Source: Halomonas sp. THAF5a (lineage in GTDB: Bacteria > Pseudomonadota > Gammaproteobacteria > Pseudomonadales > Halomonadaceae). From it: a stretch of 64,000 nucleotides of DNA. Shown in pieces: positions 8,495 to 17,150 of this stretch. The notes under the pieces are model-generated. The model did not search any database and was not told where the DNA came from. It worked only from the letters and a program-made list of their open reading frames with translations. The position numbers and the translations under genes are program-made. The DNA is taken from NCBI RefSeq assembly GCF_009363755.1, contig NZ_CP045417.1, positions 3,472,001 through 3,536,000 of the forward strand. Reading direction: 5' to 3'. Positions within the stretch are counted from its first letter, which is position 1. Each line of letters starts with the position of its first letter.

Positions 8495-9616
8495 TCAGGC
8501 CGGCTCTTGCACGGGCCGGTTCGCCTCCCGCGCCTCGGCCGCCCACTCCCGGGCGAACGCCAGGCAGCTCTCCCAGTCGCCCACGTGGAGGAAGTGGCGC
8601 TCGGGATGCTTCTCCAGCTGGTGACGGTAGAGCGGATCGTAGTATTCGGTGAGCAGCGGGGCCAGCCAGGCCTCGTGGGCGCTGCTGTTGCCGCGCTCGT
8701 GCTCGCGGAAGGCCAGCGCCTGGAGGCGCTGCAGCCGCGCCAGGCGTGCCTGGCCCAGGCGCTTTCTCAGCCGACCGAGGGCCGCGGCGAGCTGCTTGCG
8801 CATCAGCGTCCAGCCCAGCCAGTCGCCGAACTGCTGGCGATGGACCTCCCAGAGGTCGTCGATATAGTCCTTGCGGATCTGCTCCAGGCGCCAGTCCAGC
8901 GGCATCTCGATGCGGATGCGCGGCGCCTCGAGCATGCCCCCCCAGAAGGTCAGCGGGATGTTGGAGGTGCCGATGCGCCGCGACTCGTCCTCCAGCACCA
9001 GCGGCCCGGGCAGGTCCAGCAGCCGGCGGCCCATGGCGTGCTCGAAGTCGATCTGGGTAGGCGCCGGCAGCGGGTGTCGGCCGAAGGCCGAGCCCTTGTG
9101 GCGGGCGCACCCCTCGAGGTCGAGCCCCTCCTCCAGGGCCAGGATCAGCGAGGTCTTGGCACAGCCGGTGAGCCCGCCCACCACCAGCTGCGGCTGTTCG
9201 GCGGCGGCGTCGATGCGCGCGCAGAGCGCCTGGCGCATGGCCTTCCAGCCCCCGCGGATACGCGGGCGGGTGATGCCGGCATCGGCCAGCCACTGCTGGG
9301 CGGTCTGCGAGCGCAGCCCGCCGCGGAAGCAGTAGATGACGGCGTCGGGGTGGGCCTCGACGAGGCGCTGCCAGGCGGCGACCCGGGCGGCCTTGAGGCC
9401 GCCGCTTACCAGCCGCTCGCCCAGGGCGATGGCCGCGTCCTGGCCGCGCGCCTTGTACTCGATGCCGACGAGATGACGCTCCTCGTCGTCCATCAGCGGC
9501 AGGTTGACGGCGCCGGGCAGCTTCCCCTGGGCGAACTCCACGGGGGCGCGCACGTCGATCAGCACGCGCTCCTGCCGGAGCAGCTCGAGGTCCGGCTCGA
9601 CCAGCGGCAGGCTCAT
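8495..9616 (-). CDS. mnmH: tRNA 2-selenouridine synthase
   Basis: MnmH/SelU (YbbB), 373 aa, converts 2-thiouridine at the tRNA wobble position (Lys, Glu, Gln tRNAs) to 2-selenouridine via a geranylated intermediate, using selenophosphate. It has an N-terminal rhodanese domain with catalytic Cys96 in YCFRGGLRS, then a P-loop domain with Walker A GLTGCAKT (148-155). The start ATG overlaps the selD stop by four bases. SelD supplies the selenophosphate, so the coupling makes functional sense. No selA, selB or selC was seen in the window. Confidence 0.95.
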   Translation of the reverse strand: MSLPLVEPDLELLRQERVLIDVRAPVEFAQGKLPGAVNLPLMDDEERHLVGIEYKARGQDAAIALGERLVSGGLKAARVAAWQRLVEAHPDAVIYCFRGGLRSQTAQQWLADAGITRPRIRGGWKAMRQALCARIDAAAEQPQLVVGGLTGCAKTSLILALEEGLDLEGCARHKGSAFGRHPLPAPTQIDFEHAMGRRLLDLPGPLVLEDESRRIGTSNIPLTFWGGMLEAPRIRIEMPLDWRLEQIRKDYIDDLWEVHRQQFGDWLGWTLMRKQLAAALGRLRKRLGQARLARLQRLQALAFREHERGNSSAHEAWLAPLLTEYYDPLYRHQLEKHPERHFLHVGDWESCLAFAREWAAEAREANRPVQEPA

Positions 9617-10650
9617 CCGCGCACCTCGATCAGCGACGACCCGCCGGCCTTGACTACCTCGCCGAAGGGCGTGAGCGCGAGGCCGTGGTCGCGACCGATG
9701 CGCTGCACGTCGTCCTCCCAGGAGGGGTGCACCGAGAGCAGCAGGCCGCCGGAGGTCTGCGGGTCGCAGAGCCACTGCCAGTGCGCCTCGTCCATCTCCG
9801 GCAGGCTCGCGCCCAGGGCCTCGCGGTTGCGTTGGGTGCCGCCGGGCACCGCCCCCTGGCGGCGATAGGCCTCGGCCTCGGCGAGCCGCGGCAGGCGCCG
9901 GAAGTCGACCCGCGCGCCGACGCCGCTGGCCGAGCAGATCTCGGCGAGGTGGCCGGCCAGGCCGAAGCCGGTGACGTCGGTCATGGCGTGCACGCCCTTG
10001 ACCTTCGCCAGCGCCGTGCCGATGGCGTTGGAGCGCAGCATGGTCGAGCGGGCCAGCTCCTGGTGGCCGGCCTGAAGCAGGCCGCGCTTCTCGGCGGTGG
10101 TGAGCAGGCCCACGCCTAGCGGCTTGGTCAAGAACAGCAGGTCGCCGGGCTTCGCGCCCTTGTTGAGCTTGAGGTGCTCGAGATCGACCAGGCCGTTGAC
10201 CGAGAGGCCGAAGATCGGCTCCGGCGACTCGATAGAGTGGCCGCCGGCCAGCGCCAGCCCGAGCTCGCGGCACACCGCCTGGGCGCCGCCCACCACGTCG
10301 CCGGCGACCTCCGCGCCGAGCTTGTCCAGCGGCCAGCCGAGGATGCCCAGCGCCATCACCGGCGTGCCGCCCATGGCGTAGACGTCGCTGATGGCGTTGG
10401 TGGCGGCGATGCGCCCGAAGTCGAAGGGATCGTCGACGATGGGCATGAAGAAGTCGGTGGTGGCGATCATGCCGCGCCCGTCGCCCAGGTCATAGACGGC
10501 CGCGTCCTCGCGGCCCTGGTTGCCGACGATCAGCCGCGAGTGGCTGCTCCCGGGGCCGGCCTTGGCGAGGATCCCGTCGAGCACGTCGGGGGCGATCTTG
10601 CACCCGCAACCGGCGCCGTGGCTGTACTGGGTCAGGCGGATGGCGCTCAT
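9613..10650 (-). CDS. selD: Selenophosphate synthase SelD (cysteine form)
   Basis: Makes selenophosphate from selenide and ATP. The 345-aa protein has the N-terminal active-site motif HGAGCGCK (Cys15, Cys17, Lys18), equivalent to Cys17/Cys19/Lys20 of the E. coli enzyme. The first position is cysteine rather than selenocysteine, so no recoding is needed. AIR-synthase-like ATP-binding regions (TTDFFMPIVDDPFDFGRIA, DVTGFGLAGHL) follow. The start at 10650 is chosen for the AAGGAG eight bases upstream. It overlaps mnmH by four bases and follows radA by 50 bases. Confidence 0.96.
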   Translation of the reverse strand: MSAIRLTQYSHGAGCGCKIAPDVLDGILAKAGPGSSHSRLIVGNQGREDAAVYDLGDGRGMIATTDFFMPIVDDPFDFGRIAATNAISDVYAMGGTPVMALGILGWPLDKLGAEVAGDVVGGAQAVCRELGLALAGGHSIESPEPIFGLSVNGLVDLEHLKLNKGAKPGDLLFLTKPLGVGLLTTAEKRGLLQAGHQELARSTMLRSNAIGTALAKVKGVHAMTDVTGFGLAGHLAEICSASGVGARVDFRRLPRLAEAEAYRRQGAVPGGTQRNREALGASLPEMDEAHWQWLCDPQTSGGLLLSVHPSWEDDVQRIGRDHGLALTPFGEVVKAGGSSLIEVRG

Positions 10651-10700
10651 CTCGTTCTCCTTGGCGTGTGTCATCGCATTCTACCTCAAGTATGCCGGGG

Positions 10701-12086
10701 CTAGAGGGCGTCGAGGGCCTCGGCGAGCTTGTCCACGGCGACCACCTCCATCCCCTCGGGGCTGCGCTTGGGGGCGTTGCCCCGGGGCACGATGGCTCGG
10801 GTGAAGCCGTGCTTGGCCGCCTCGACGATGCGCTCCTGGCCGCTGGGCACCGGGCGGATCTCGCCGGACAGCCCCACCTCGCCGAACACCACCAGCTCAC
10901 GGGGCAGCGGCCGGTTCTGCAGGCTGGAGACCACCGCGACCAGCACCGCCAGGTCGGCGCTGGTCTCCAGCACCTTGACCCCGCCGACCACGTTGAGGAA
11001 GACGTCCTGGTCGCCGGTGAAGAGCCCGCCGTGGCGGTGCAGCACCGCCAGCAGCATGGCCAGGCGGTTCTGGTCGAGGCCCACGGCGACACGGCGCGGG
11101 TTGCCCAGCGCCGACTCGTCGAGCAGCGCCTGCACCTCGACGAGGATCGGCCGGGTGCCCTCCCAGACCACCATCACCAGGCTCCCGGCGCTCTGCTCCT
11201 CGTTGCGCGAGAGGAAGATGGCGCTGGGGTTCTTCACCTCCTTCATGCCGTGCTCGAGCATCGCGAACACCCCCAGCTCGTTGACCGCGCCGAAGCGGTT
11301 CTTCTGGCCGCGCAGGGTACGGAAGCGCGAGTCGGCCCCGCCCTCGAGCAGCAGCGAGGCATCGATCATGTGCTCGAGCACCTTGGGGCCGGCCAGGCTG
11401 CCGTCCTTGGTGACGTGGCCGACCAGCAGCAGCACGGTGTTGGACTGCTTGGCGAAGCGGGTCAGCGCGGCGGCGGACTCGCGCACCTGGGCCACGCCCC
11501 CGGGCGCCGAGGCGATGTCCTCCAGGTGCATGGTCTGGATGGAGTCGATGATCAGCACCTCGGGGCGCTCGCGCTCGGCCACGCCGAGGATGGTCTCGAC
11601 GCTGGTCTCGGCGAGCATCTTCAGGCCCTGGGTGGGCAGCTGCAGGCGATGGGCGCGCATCGCCACCTGGGAGAGCGACTCCTCGCCGGTGACGTAGAGC
11701 GAGGACCGTTCCTGGGCGAGCTTGCAGGCGGTCTGCAGCAGCAGGGTCGACTTGCCGGCGCCGGGATGGCCGCCGAGCAGCACCGCGGAGCCCGGCACCA
11801 GGCCGCCGCCCAGCACCCGGTCGAACTCCTCGAAGGTCGAGGAGAGCCTCGGCACCTCGCTGAGATCGACGCTGGCCAGGTCGACCACCTCGCGAGAGAG
11901 GCTGCCGGCATAGCCGCCGCGCCCGGCGCCGCTCGCCCCGCCGCCCGAGCCCGCCCCGGGGCGCGCGGCGGCCAGGCGCACCTCGCTGAGGGTGTTCCAC
12001 TCCTGGCAGCTGGTGCACTGGCCCTGCCACTTGCGGTATTCGGCACCGCACTCGGTGCAGACGAAGGCGCTCTTCACTTTGGCCAT
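10701..12086 (-). CDS. radA: DNA repair protein RadA
   Basis: RecA-related ATPase (461 aa) that processes recombination intermediates and promotes branch migration. The domains appear in order: N-terminal C4 zinc finger (CTEC...CTSC, about 10-30), Walker A GHPGAGKST, Walker B LIIDSIQT, the RadA-specific KNRFG motif, and a C-terminal Lon-protease-like domain without protease function. It is of full family length and first in the radA-selD-mnmH run on the minus strand. The link to selenium genes is positional only. Confidence 0.97.
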   Translation of the reverse strand: MAKVKSAFVCTECGAEYRKWQGQCTSCQEWNTLSEVRLAAARPGAGSGGGASGAGRGGYAGSLSREVVDLASVDLSEVPRLSSTFEEFDRVLGGGLVPGSAVLLGGHPGAGKSTLLLQTACKLAQERSSLYVTGEESLSQVAMRAHRLQLPTQGLKMLAETSVETILGVAERERPEVLIIDSIQTMHLEDIASAPGGVAQVRESAAALTRFAKQSNTVLLLVGHVTKDGSLAGPKVLEHMIDASLLLEGGADSRFRTLRGQKNRFGAVNELGVFAMLEHGMKEVKNPSAIFLSRNEEQSAGSLVMVVWEGTRPILVEVQALLDESALGNPRRVAVGLDQNRLAMLLAVLHRHGGLFTGDQDVFLNVVGGVKVLETSADLAVLVAVVSSLQNRPLPRELVVFGEVGLSGEIRPVPSGQERIVEAAKHGFTRAIVPRGNAPKRSPEGMEVVAVDKLAEALDAL

Positions 12087-12207
12087 GGGGCCCTCTCTCC
12101 CTCGATGACGGGGCCGCTCGACGACGGCCCGGCTGACAGTCGGGCCATTCTAGCAGCCGCGGGCCGCCGCCGGCGGGGCCCCACGCGGACCGGGCCCGCA
12201 ACGACGT

Positions 12208-12229
12208 GGGGCGGCCCTGAGGCCGCCCC
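12208..12229 (-). terminator. GC-rich hairpin after the NlpE-like gene
   Basis: GGGGCGGCC/GGCCGCCCC with a four-base loop lies about 20 bases past the stop of the minus-strand lipoprotein gene. No T-tract follows, so termination may be weak or factor-assisted. Confidence 0.45.
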
Positions 12230-12249
12230 GGTACCGCTCGCTCGCCGAA

Positions 12250-12696
12250 TCAGAGACGCTTGAGCTGCAGCATCTCGCTGTTCTGGAAGCGACGCAGGTT
12301 GGGATCGATCAACTCCAGCGTCTGGGGATCGACGCGCAGGAAGTAGTAGGTCTGGCCCTCGCCGTCGGGCACGAGCTCATAGACGGTGGCGGAGGGATCC
12401 TGCTCGGTGCCCTGCAGGACCTCCCAGTTGCCGGCGTAGTTCTCGTCCGGCGGGTTCTGCGGGTGGGCCCGGTAGGATGCGTCCAGGTCGAAGGTCCGCT
12501 CCGCGGCCGCGCCCTGCGCCTCGCCGTTGAGGGTCACGTTGAGGTCGATGCCCTCGCAGTTGCGGCACGGCAGGGTGCCCTGGTAGGTCACCGTGGTCGC
12601 TTCCATCTCGGTGGCGGCCTGATCGGTGGGGCCGGTCGCACAGCCGGCCAGCAGCGCGGCGAGGGCAGAGCCGACCAGCAAGGTCCTGATTTGCAT
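12250..12696 (-). CDS. NlpE N-terminal-domain lipoprotein
   Basis: A 148-aa lipoprotein with signal peptide and lipobox LLAGC (Cys19 lipidated). The body matches the NlpE N-terminal domain: VTYQGTLPCRNCEGIDL, containing a CxxC pair (Cys44, Cys47). In E. coli, NlpE is an outer-membrane lipoprotein that signals envelope and copper stress through CpxA. This protein lacks the second NlpE domain, so Cpx signalling cannot be assumed. The start at 12696 is set by a strong TTAGGAGG six bases upstream. Confidence 0.85.
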   Translation of the reverse strand: MQIRTLLVGSALAALLAGCATGPTDQAATEMEATTVTYQGTLPCRNCEGIDLNVTLNGEAQGAAAERTFDLDASYRAHPQNPPDENYAGNWEVLQGTEQDPSATVYELVPDGEGQTYYFLRVDPQTLELIDPNLRRFQNSEMLQLKRL

Positions 12697-12800
12697 GTAT
12701 GTCCTCCTAACCAATGGGCATGACGCCGTGAGACACGGCTACCTGACTCACAGCATAACCTCTCGTGTGCTCCGCCGACAGCCTCGCCCGGACGCCGGCC

Positions 12801-13694
12801 TCACCCCGGCGGCTGGACGTGGGTGAAGACCAGGATCAGCACCAGGGGCATGATCAACAGGCTGCCCAGGTTGCCGATCAGCACCAGGGAGGCCACCCGG
12901 TGGGGCTCCTGACGATACTGCTCGGCCACGAGGTAGTTCAACACCGCCGGCGGCAGGGCGGCGAAGACCCACAGGGCCGCCGCCTGCAGGCCCGAGAGCT
13001 CGAGCCAGACGATCAGCGGCGCGGCGAGCACCAGCCCCGAGAGCGGGCAGAGCAGGGCGCCGAGCAGGCCCGTGCGCCAGTCGCCGAAGTCGATCTCCAG
13101 CATGCGCACCCCCAGGGCGAAGAGCATCAGCGGGATGGCGACGCCCCCCAGCATGTGCATCGCCTCCAGCCCCCAGCCCGGCAGCGGCACCCCACCCAGG
13201 TTGACGCCGAGTCCAGCGAGGCTCGCCAGCACGATGGGCATGCGCAGCATCCGCCACAGCGGGGTATGCGGGCTGAGCATGTAGAGCCCCACCGAGAAGT
13301 GCAGCAGCATCTCGACGATGAACAGCACCACCGCCGCCGGCAGCGCCTGCTCGCCGAAGGCCAGCACCAGCAGCGGCAGGCCCATGTTGCCGGAGTTGTT
13401 GAACATCATCGGCGGCAGGAAGGTCTTCGCATCGAGCTTCAGCCACTTCGCCACCGGCCAGAGCAGCAGCCCCGAGCCCAGCACCACCGCGGCCGCCGCC
13501 AGGGCGAGCCGGGCGTAGTCCGCGAGCGGCGCCTGGCGGTCGGCCAGCACGGCGAACACCAGTAGGGGCACGAAGAGCTCCATGTTGAGGGTGTTCAGCC
13601 CGCGGATGTCCGGCGTGCGAAAGCGGCCGTAGAGGGTGCCGCAGCCCGCGATCAGGAAGACGGGCAGCAGGGTGGCGATGATCTGGGCGGTCAT
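12801..13694 (-). CDS. AEC-family transporter
   Basis: An integral membrane protein of 297 aa with about ten hydrophobic segments in two halves, the layout of auxin efflux carrier (AEC) family permeases. MFNNSGNMGLPL (around residue 97) is the characteristic signature between the halves. Bacterial members move malate, malonate or other small organic acids; the substrate cannot be read here. It is divergent from hisC, and the gap 13695-13820 should hold both promoters. No regulator is adjacent on its own strand. Confidence 0.9.
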   Translation of the reverse strand: MTAQIIATLLPVFLIAGCGTLYGRFRTPDIRGLNTLNMELFVPLLVFAVLADRQAPLADYARLALAAAAVVLGSGLLLWPVAKWLKLDAKTFLPPMMFNNSGNMGLPLLVLAFGEQALPAAVVLFIVEMLLHFSVGLYMLSPHTPLWRMLRMPIVLASLAGLGVNLGGVPLPGWGLEAMHMLGGVAIPLMLFALGVRMLEIDFGDWRTGLLGALLCPLSGLVLAAPLIVWLELSGLQAAALWVFAALPPAVLNYLVAEQYRQEPHRVASLVLIGNLGSLLIMPLVLILVFTHVQPPG

Positions 13695-13820
13695 GGCGGG
13701 GAATCCGTAGGCGGCGAACAGTCGAACAGGGCGAGCCCCGAGCCTAGCATGGGCGCGGCTTGCGCGGTCGAGGCGCTCGGGTCACCATGAGCTCAGTCCC
13801 CACCCCTCGAGCGAGTGATC

Positions 13821-14876
13821 ATGAGCAAGTTCTGGAGCCCTGAGGTTCGCGAGCTGACGCCCTACGTACCGGGAGAGCAGCCCCGCGAGCGGCTGATCAA
13901 GCTGAACACCAACGAGAACCCCTACCCGCCGGCCCCGGCCGTCGAGGCGGCCCTGCGCGAGTTTTCCGCCGACCACCTGCGCCGCTACCCGGACCCGACC
14001 TCGCTGGCCCTGCGCGAGGCCCTGGCCGAGTCGCTCGGGGTGGAGACCGCCCAGGTCTTCGTCGGCAACGGTTCCGACGAGGTGCTGGCCCTGGCCTTCC
14101 AGGCCTTCTTCCGCCAGTCGCGGCCGCTGTCGATGCCGGCCATCTCCTACAGCTTCTATCCGGTCTACTGCCGCCTCTACGGGGTCGAGCGCCGCCCGCA
14201 CCCGCTGGACGACCAGTGGCGCGTCGACCTCGACGCCTTCCCCGAGGAGGCCGGCGGCGTGATCTTCGCCAATCCCAACGCTCCCACCGGCCACGGCCAC
14301 GGACGCGAGGCCATCGCCCGGCTGCTCGAGCGGGTCACCGAGTCGGTGGTGCTGGTCGACGAGGCCTACGTGGACTTCGGCGGCGAGAGCGCGGCCCCGC
14401 TGGTCGAGCGCTATCCCAACCTGCTGGTCACCGGCACCTTCTCCAAGTCGCGCAGCCTCGCCGGCCTGCGCCTGGGCTACGCCGTGGGCTCACGGGAGCT
14501 GATCGAGGGCCTGGAGCGGGTCAAGGACTCCTTCAACTCCTACCCCATCGACAGCCTGGCCAGCGCCCTGGGCATCGCCTCGCTCGGCGATCGCGAGCAC
14601 TTCGAGGCCTGTCGGGAGGCGGTGATCACCACCCGCGAGCGCACCCGGGGGCGTCTCGAGAGCCTGGGCTTCGAGGCGCTGCCCTCGCAGACCAACTTCC
14701 TGCTGGTGAGCCACCCCGAGCACGACGCCGCCCAGCTCTTCGTGGGCCTGCGCGAGCGCGGCGTGCTGGTGCGCCACTTCGACACCGAGGCGCTGCGCGA
14801 CCACCTGCGCATCTCCATCGGCACGGATGACGAGATGGACAGCCTCATCGAGGCCCTGGAGAGCCTGTGCCGCTGA
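13821..14876 (+). CDS. hisC: Histidinol-phosphate aminotransferase HisC
   Basis: PLP-dependent aminotransferase of 351 aa converting imidazole acetol phosphate to histidinol phosphate. It has the N-terminal LNTNENPYPPAPAV, the PLP-contacting Asp180 (VLVDEAYVDF) and the Schiff-base Lys209 in TGTFSKSRSLAGLRLGY. I choose the ATG at 13821; a GTG six bases earlier is possible. It is separated from hisBHAF by about 7 kb and followed by a VOC gene, so the histidine genes are dispersed. Confidence 0.93.
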   Translation: MSKFWSPEVRELTPYVPGEQPRERLIKLNTNENPYPPAPAVEAALREFSADHLRRYPDPTSLALREALAESLGVETAQVFVGNGSDEVLALAFQAFFRQSRPLSMPAISYSFYPVYCRLYGVERRPHPLDDQWRVDLDAFPEEAGGVIFANPNAPTGHGHGREAIARLLERVTESVVLVDEAYVDFGGESAAPLVERYPNLLVTGTFSKSRSLAGLRLGYAVGSRELIEGLERVKDSFNSYPIDSLASALGIASLGDREHFEACREAVITTRERTRGRLESLGFEALPSQTNFLLVSHPEHDAAQLFVGLRERGVLVRHFDTEALRDHLRISIGTDDEMDSLIEALESLCR

Positions 14877-14946
14877 GCCGGGCCGCCTGCGGGGCACGCC
14901 GTTCGCGTGGCCCGCACCGTCCCCCGACCCACCGACGAGTCATGCC

Positions 14947-15354
14947 ATGAGCGAGGAACGATTGCCGCTGGCCGGCGTGCACCACGTGGCCCTGATCACC
15001 GCCGACTATCCGCGCGCCAGGCGCTTCTACCTCGAGGTGCTGGACGCCGAGATCCTCCATGAGACCTACCGCGAGGCCCGCGACAGCCACAAGCTCGACC
15101 TGCGCCTGCCCGGTGGCACCCGGCTCGAGCTGTTCTCCTTCCCCTCGCCGCCGCCGCGCCCCAGCTATCCCGAGGCCTGCGGGTTGCGCCACCTGGCGCT
15201 GGCCACGCCGGACCTCGATGCCTGCGTGACACGGCTCGAGGCGCGGGGTGCCGATCCCGAGCCGATCCGCGTCGACGAGGGCACCGGGGCCCGCTTCACC
15301 TTCTTCAGCGACCCGGACGGCACGCCCATCGAGCTGTACGAAGCCGCCTCGTGA
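14947..15354 (+). CDS. VOC-family (glyoxalase-like) protein
   Basis: A 135-aa single-module vicinal oxygen chelate protein resembling YaeR/GloA2. Two beta-alpha-beta-beta-beta units are visible: VHHVALITADYPRARRFYLEVL and LRHLALATPDLDACVTRLEARG. Metal ligand candidates are His13 in VHHVA, Glu in RLELFSF, His in LRHLAL and Glu in PIELYE near the C-terminus. The substrate is unknown. Its stop overlaps the GTG start of the sensor kinase by four bases (GTGA), suggesting co-translation, though a functional link is unproven. Confidence 0.85.
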   Translation: MSEERLPLAGVHHVALITADYPRARRFYLEVLDAEILHETYREARDSHKLDLRLPGGTRLELFSFPSPPPRPSYPEACGLRHLALATPDLDACVTRLEARGADPEPIRVDEGTGARFTFFSDPDGTPIELYEAAS

Positions 15355-17150
15355 ACGCGCCGACCACCGTGACGCGCCCCTGGCACCTCGCCCTGCTGGG
15401 CGGCGCCGGCCTGCTGGCGGCCGCCCTGTGGTGGGGCGTGTGGCAGTGGCAGTTCCAGCAGTCGCTGGAGGTCGCCCGCCAGCATGCCCAGAACCGGCTG
15501 TCGCTCTACTCCACCACCCTGGAGGGCGCCCTGGCGCGCTTCGCCTACCTGCCGCGGCTGCTGGCGAGCCAGCCGCGGCTCCGCGCGGCGGTGGACGCCC
15601 CCTCGGGCGCCACCCTCGAGCGCGCCAACCGCTATCTCGAGCGGGTCGCCGCCGACGCCGGGGCCGAGGCGATCTTCCTGCTCGACCGGCAAGGCCACAC
15701 CGTCGCCAGCAGCAACCACGCCACCGTCGACAGCTTCATCGGTCACCATTACGGCTTTCGCCCCTACTTCCAGGATGCCCTGCACCGGGGCGAGGGCGAG
15801 TTCTTCGCCATCGGCAGCACCACCGAGCGGGCCGGCTACTTCATCTCGACGCCGGTGATCTCGGCCGCCGACGGCCAGGCACTGGGCGTGGTGGCCATCA
15901 AGGTGGCGCTGGAATCGCTGCAGGCGAGCTGGCGGCGCGCCGGGGAAACGGTCCTGCTCTCCGATGCCAACGGCGTGGTGATCCTCTCCAGCCGTCCCGG
16001 CTGGCGGTACCGCACCCTCGCCCCGATCGGGCCCGCGGCCATGGACGAGATCCGCCAGCAACGCCAGTTCCTCGAGCGCCCCCTCGAGCGCCTCGGCGAG
16101 GTGCTGGCCGACGGTTCGCTGGTCATCGGCAGCGGCTCCGTCAGCGAGCGCTACCTGGACCTGTCGCGGGCGCAGCGGCGACTGGGCTGGACCATGCACT
16201 ACCTGGTGCCGATGCGGCCGCTGTACCAGGACGCCCGCAACGCCTTCCTGGCGGCGGCGGGCGCCACCCTGGTGCTGGTGCTGCTGGGGCTGTGGCTGCG
16301 CGAACGCCAGAAGAGACATCGCCTGCGGGACCGAGAGGCGCGCATCGTGCGCGAGGCCAACGAGCACCTCGAGTCGCGAGTCATCGAGCGCACCCGAGCG
16401 CTACAGGAGGCCCAGGAGGAGCTGGTGCAAGCCGGCAAGCTGGCCTCGCTCGGCACCATGGCGGCGGGCATCGCCCACGAGCTGAACCAGCCGCTCTCGG
16501 GCATTCGCACCTATGCCGCCAACGGGGCTCGCCTGATGGCCAGGGGCCGACACGACGCGGCCGAGGGCAACTTCGCGCGGATCCAGTCGCTCTGCGATCG
16601 CCAGGATGCGCTGATTCGCCAGCTCCGGCTGTTCGCCCGCCGGGGCGGCAGCCGCGAACCGATCGACCTGGAGGAGCGCCTGGCCTTCGTGCTGGAACTG
16701 CTCGACGAACGCCTGCGCCGCCAGGGCGTCGAGGTGGCGCTCGACCGGGACGCCTCGCCGTGTCCCCCGGTCCTCGGCGATACGCTGCGCATCGAACAGC
16801 TGCTGACCAACCTGCTGCGCAACGCCCTGGACGCCCTGGCGACGGTCGAGCGGCCGCGACTCGCCATCGCCCTGGTGCCCGGCGAGGAGAGCCTGACGCT
16901 GCGGATCGCCGACAACGGTCCCGGGATCGACGAGGCCATCCTGAGCCGGCTCTTCGATCCCTTCTTCACCACCAAGGCGGTGGGCGACGGCCTGGGGCTG
17001 GGGCTGTTCATCTGCTTCGGCATCGTGCAGGACCTGGAGGGCCGCATCACCGCGACCAACCTCGAGCGGGGCGGTGCCTGTTTCGAGGTCACCCTGCCCC
17101 TCGCCGCGACGCCGACCTCACTCGCTGGAGACGCCCGAGATGCCGACTGA
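15351..17150 (+). CDS. dctB: DctB-like sensor histidine kinase
   Basis: A membrane sensor of 599 aa. The first membrane segment (about 12-32) and a second (about 302-322) frame a periplasmic dCache-type domain. A short coiled region leads to the H-box AAGIAHELNQPLSG with His376, then N-box NLLRNALDAL, G1 DNGPGI, F-box FDPFFTTK and G2 GLGLGLF. This matches DctB, which senses C4-dicarboxylates. Here the neighbour is a TAXI-TRAP rather than a DctPQM system, so the ligand may differ. It starts with GTG overlapping the VOC gene stop and overlaps dctD by 11 bases. Confidence 0.88.
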   Translation: MNAPTTVTRPWHLALLGGAGLLAAALWWGVWQWQFQQSLEVARQHAQNRLSLYSTTLEGALARFAYLPRLLASQPRLRAAVDAPSGATLERANRYLERVAADAGAEAIFLLDRQGHTVASSNHATVDSFIGHHYGFRPYFQDALHRGEGEFFAIGSTTERAGYFISTPVISAADGQALGVVAIKVALESLQASWRRAGETVLLSDANGVVILSSRPGWRYRTLAPIGPAAMDEIRQQRQFLERPLERLGEVLADGSLVIGSGSVSERYLDLSRAQRRLGWTMHYLVPMRPLYQDARNAFLAAAGATLVLVLLGLWLRERQKRHRLRDREARIVREANEHLESRVIERTRALQEAQEELVQAGKLASLGTMAAGIAHELNQPLSGIRTYAANGARLMARGRHDAAEGNFARIQSLCDRQDALIRQLRLFARRGGSREPIDLEERLAFVLELLDERLRRQGVEVALDRDASPCPPVLGDTLRIEQLLTNLLRNALDALATVERPRLAIALVPGEESLTLRIADNGPGIDEAILSRLFDPFFTTKAVGDGLGLGLFICFGIVQDLEGRITATNLERGGACFEVTLPLAATPTSLAGDARDAD

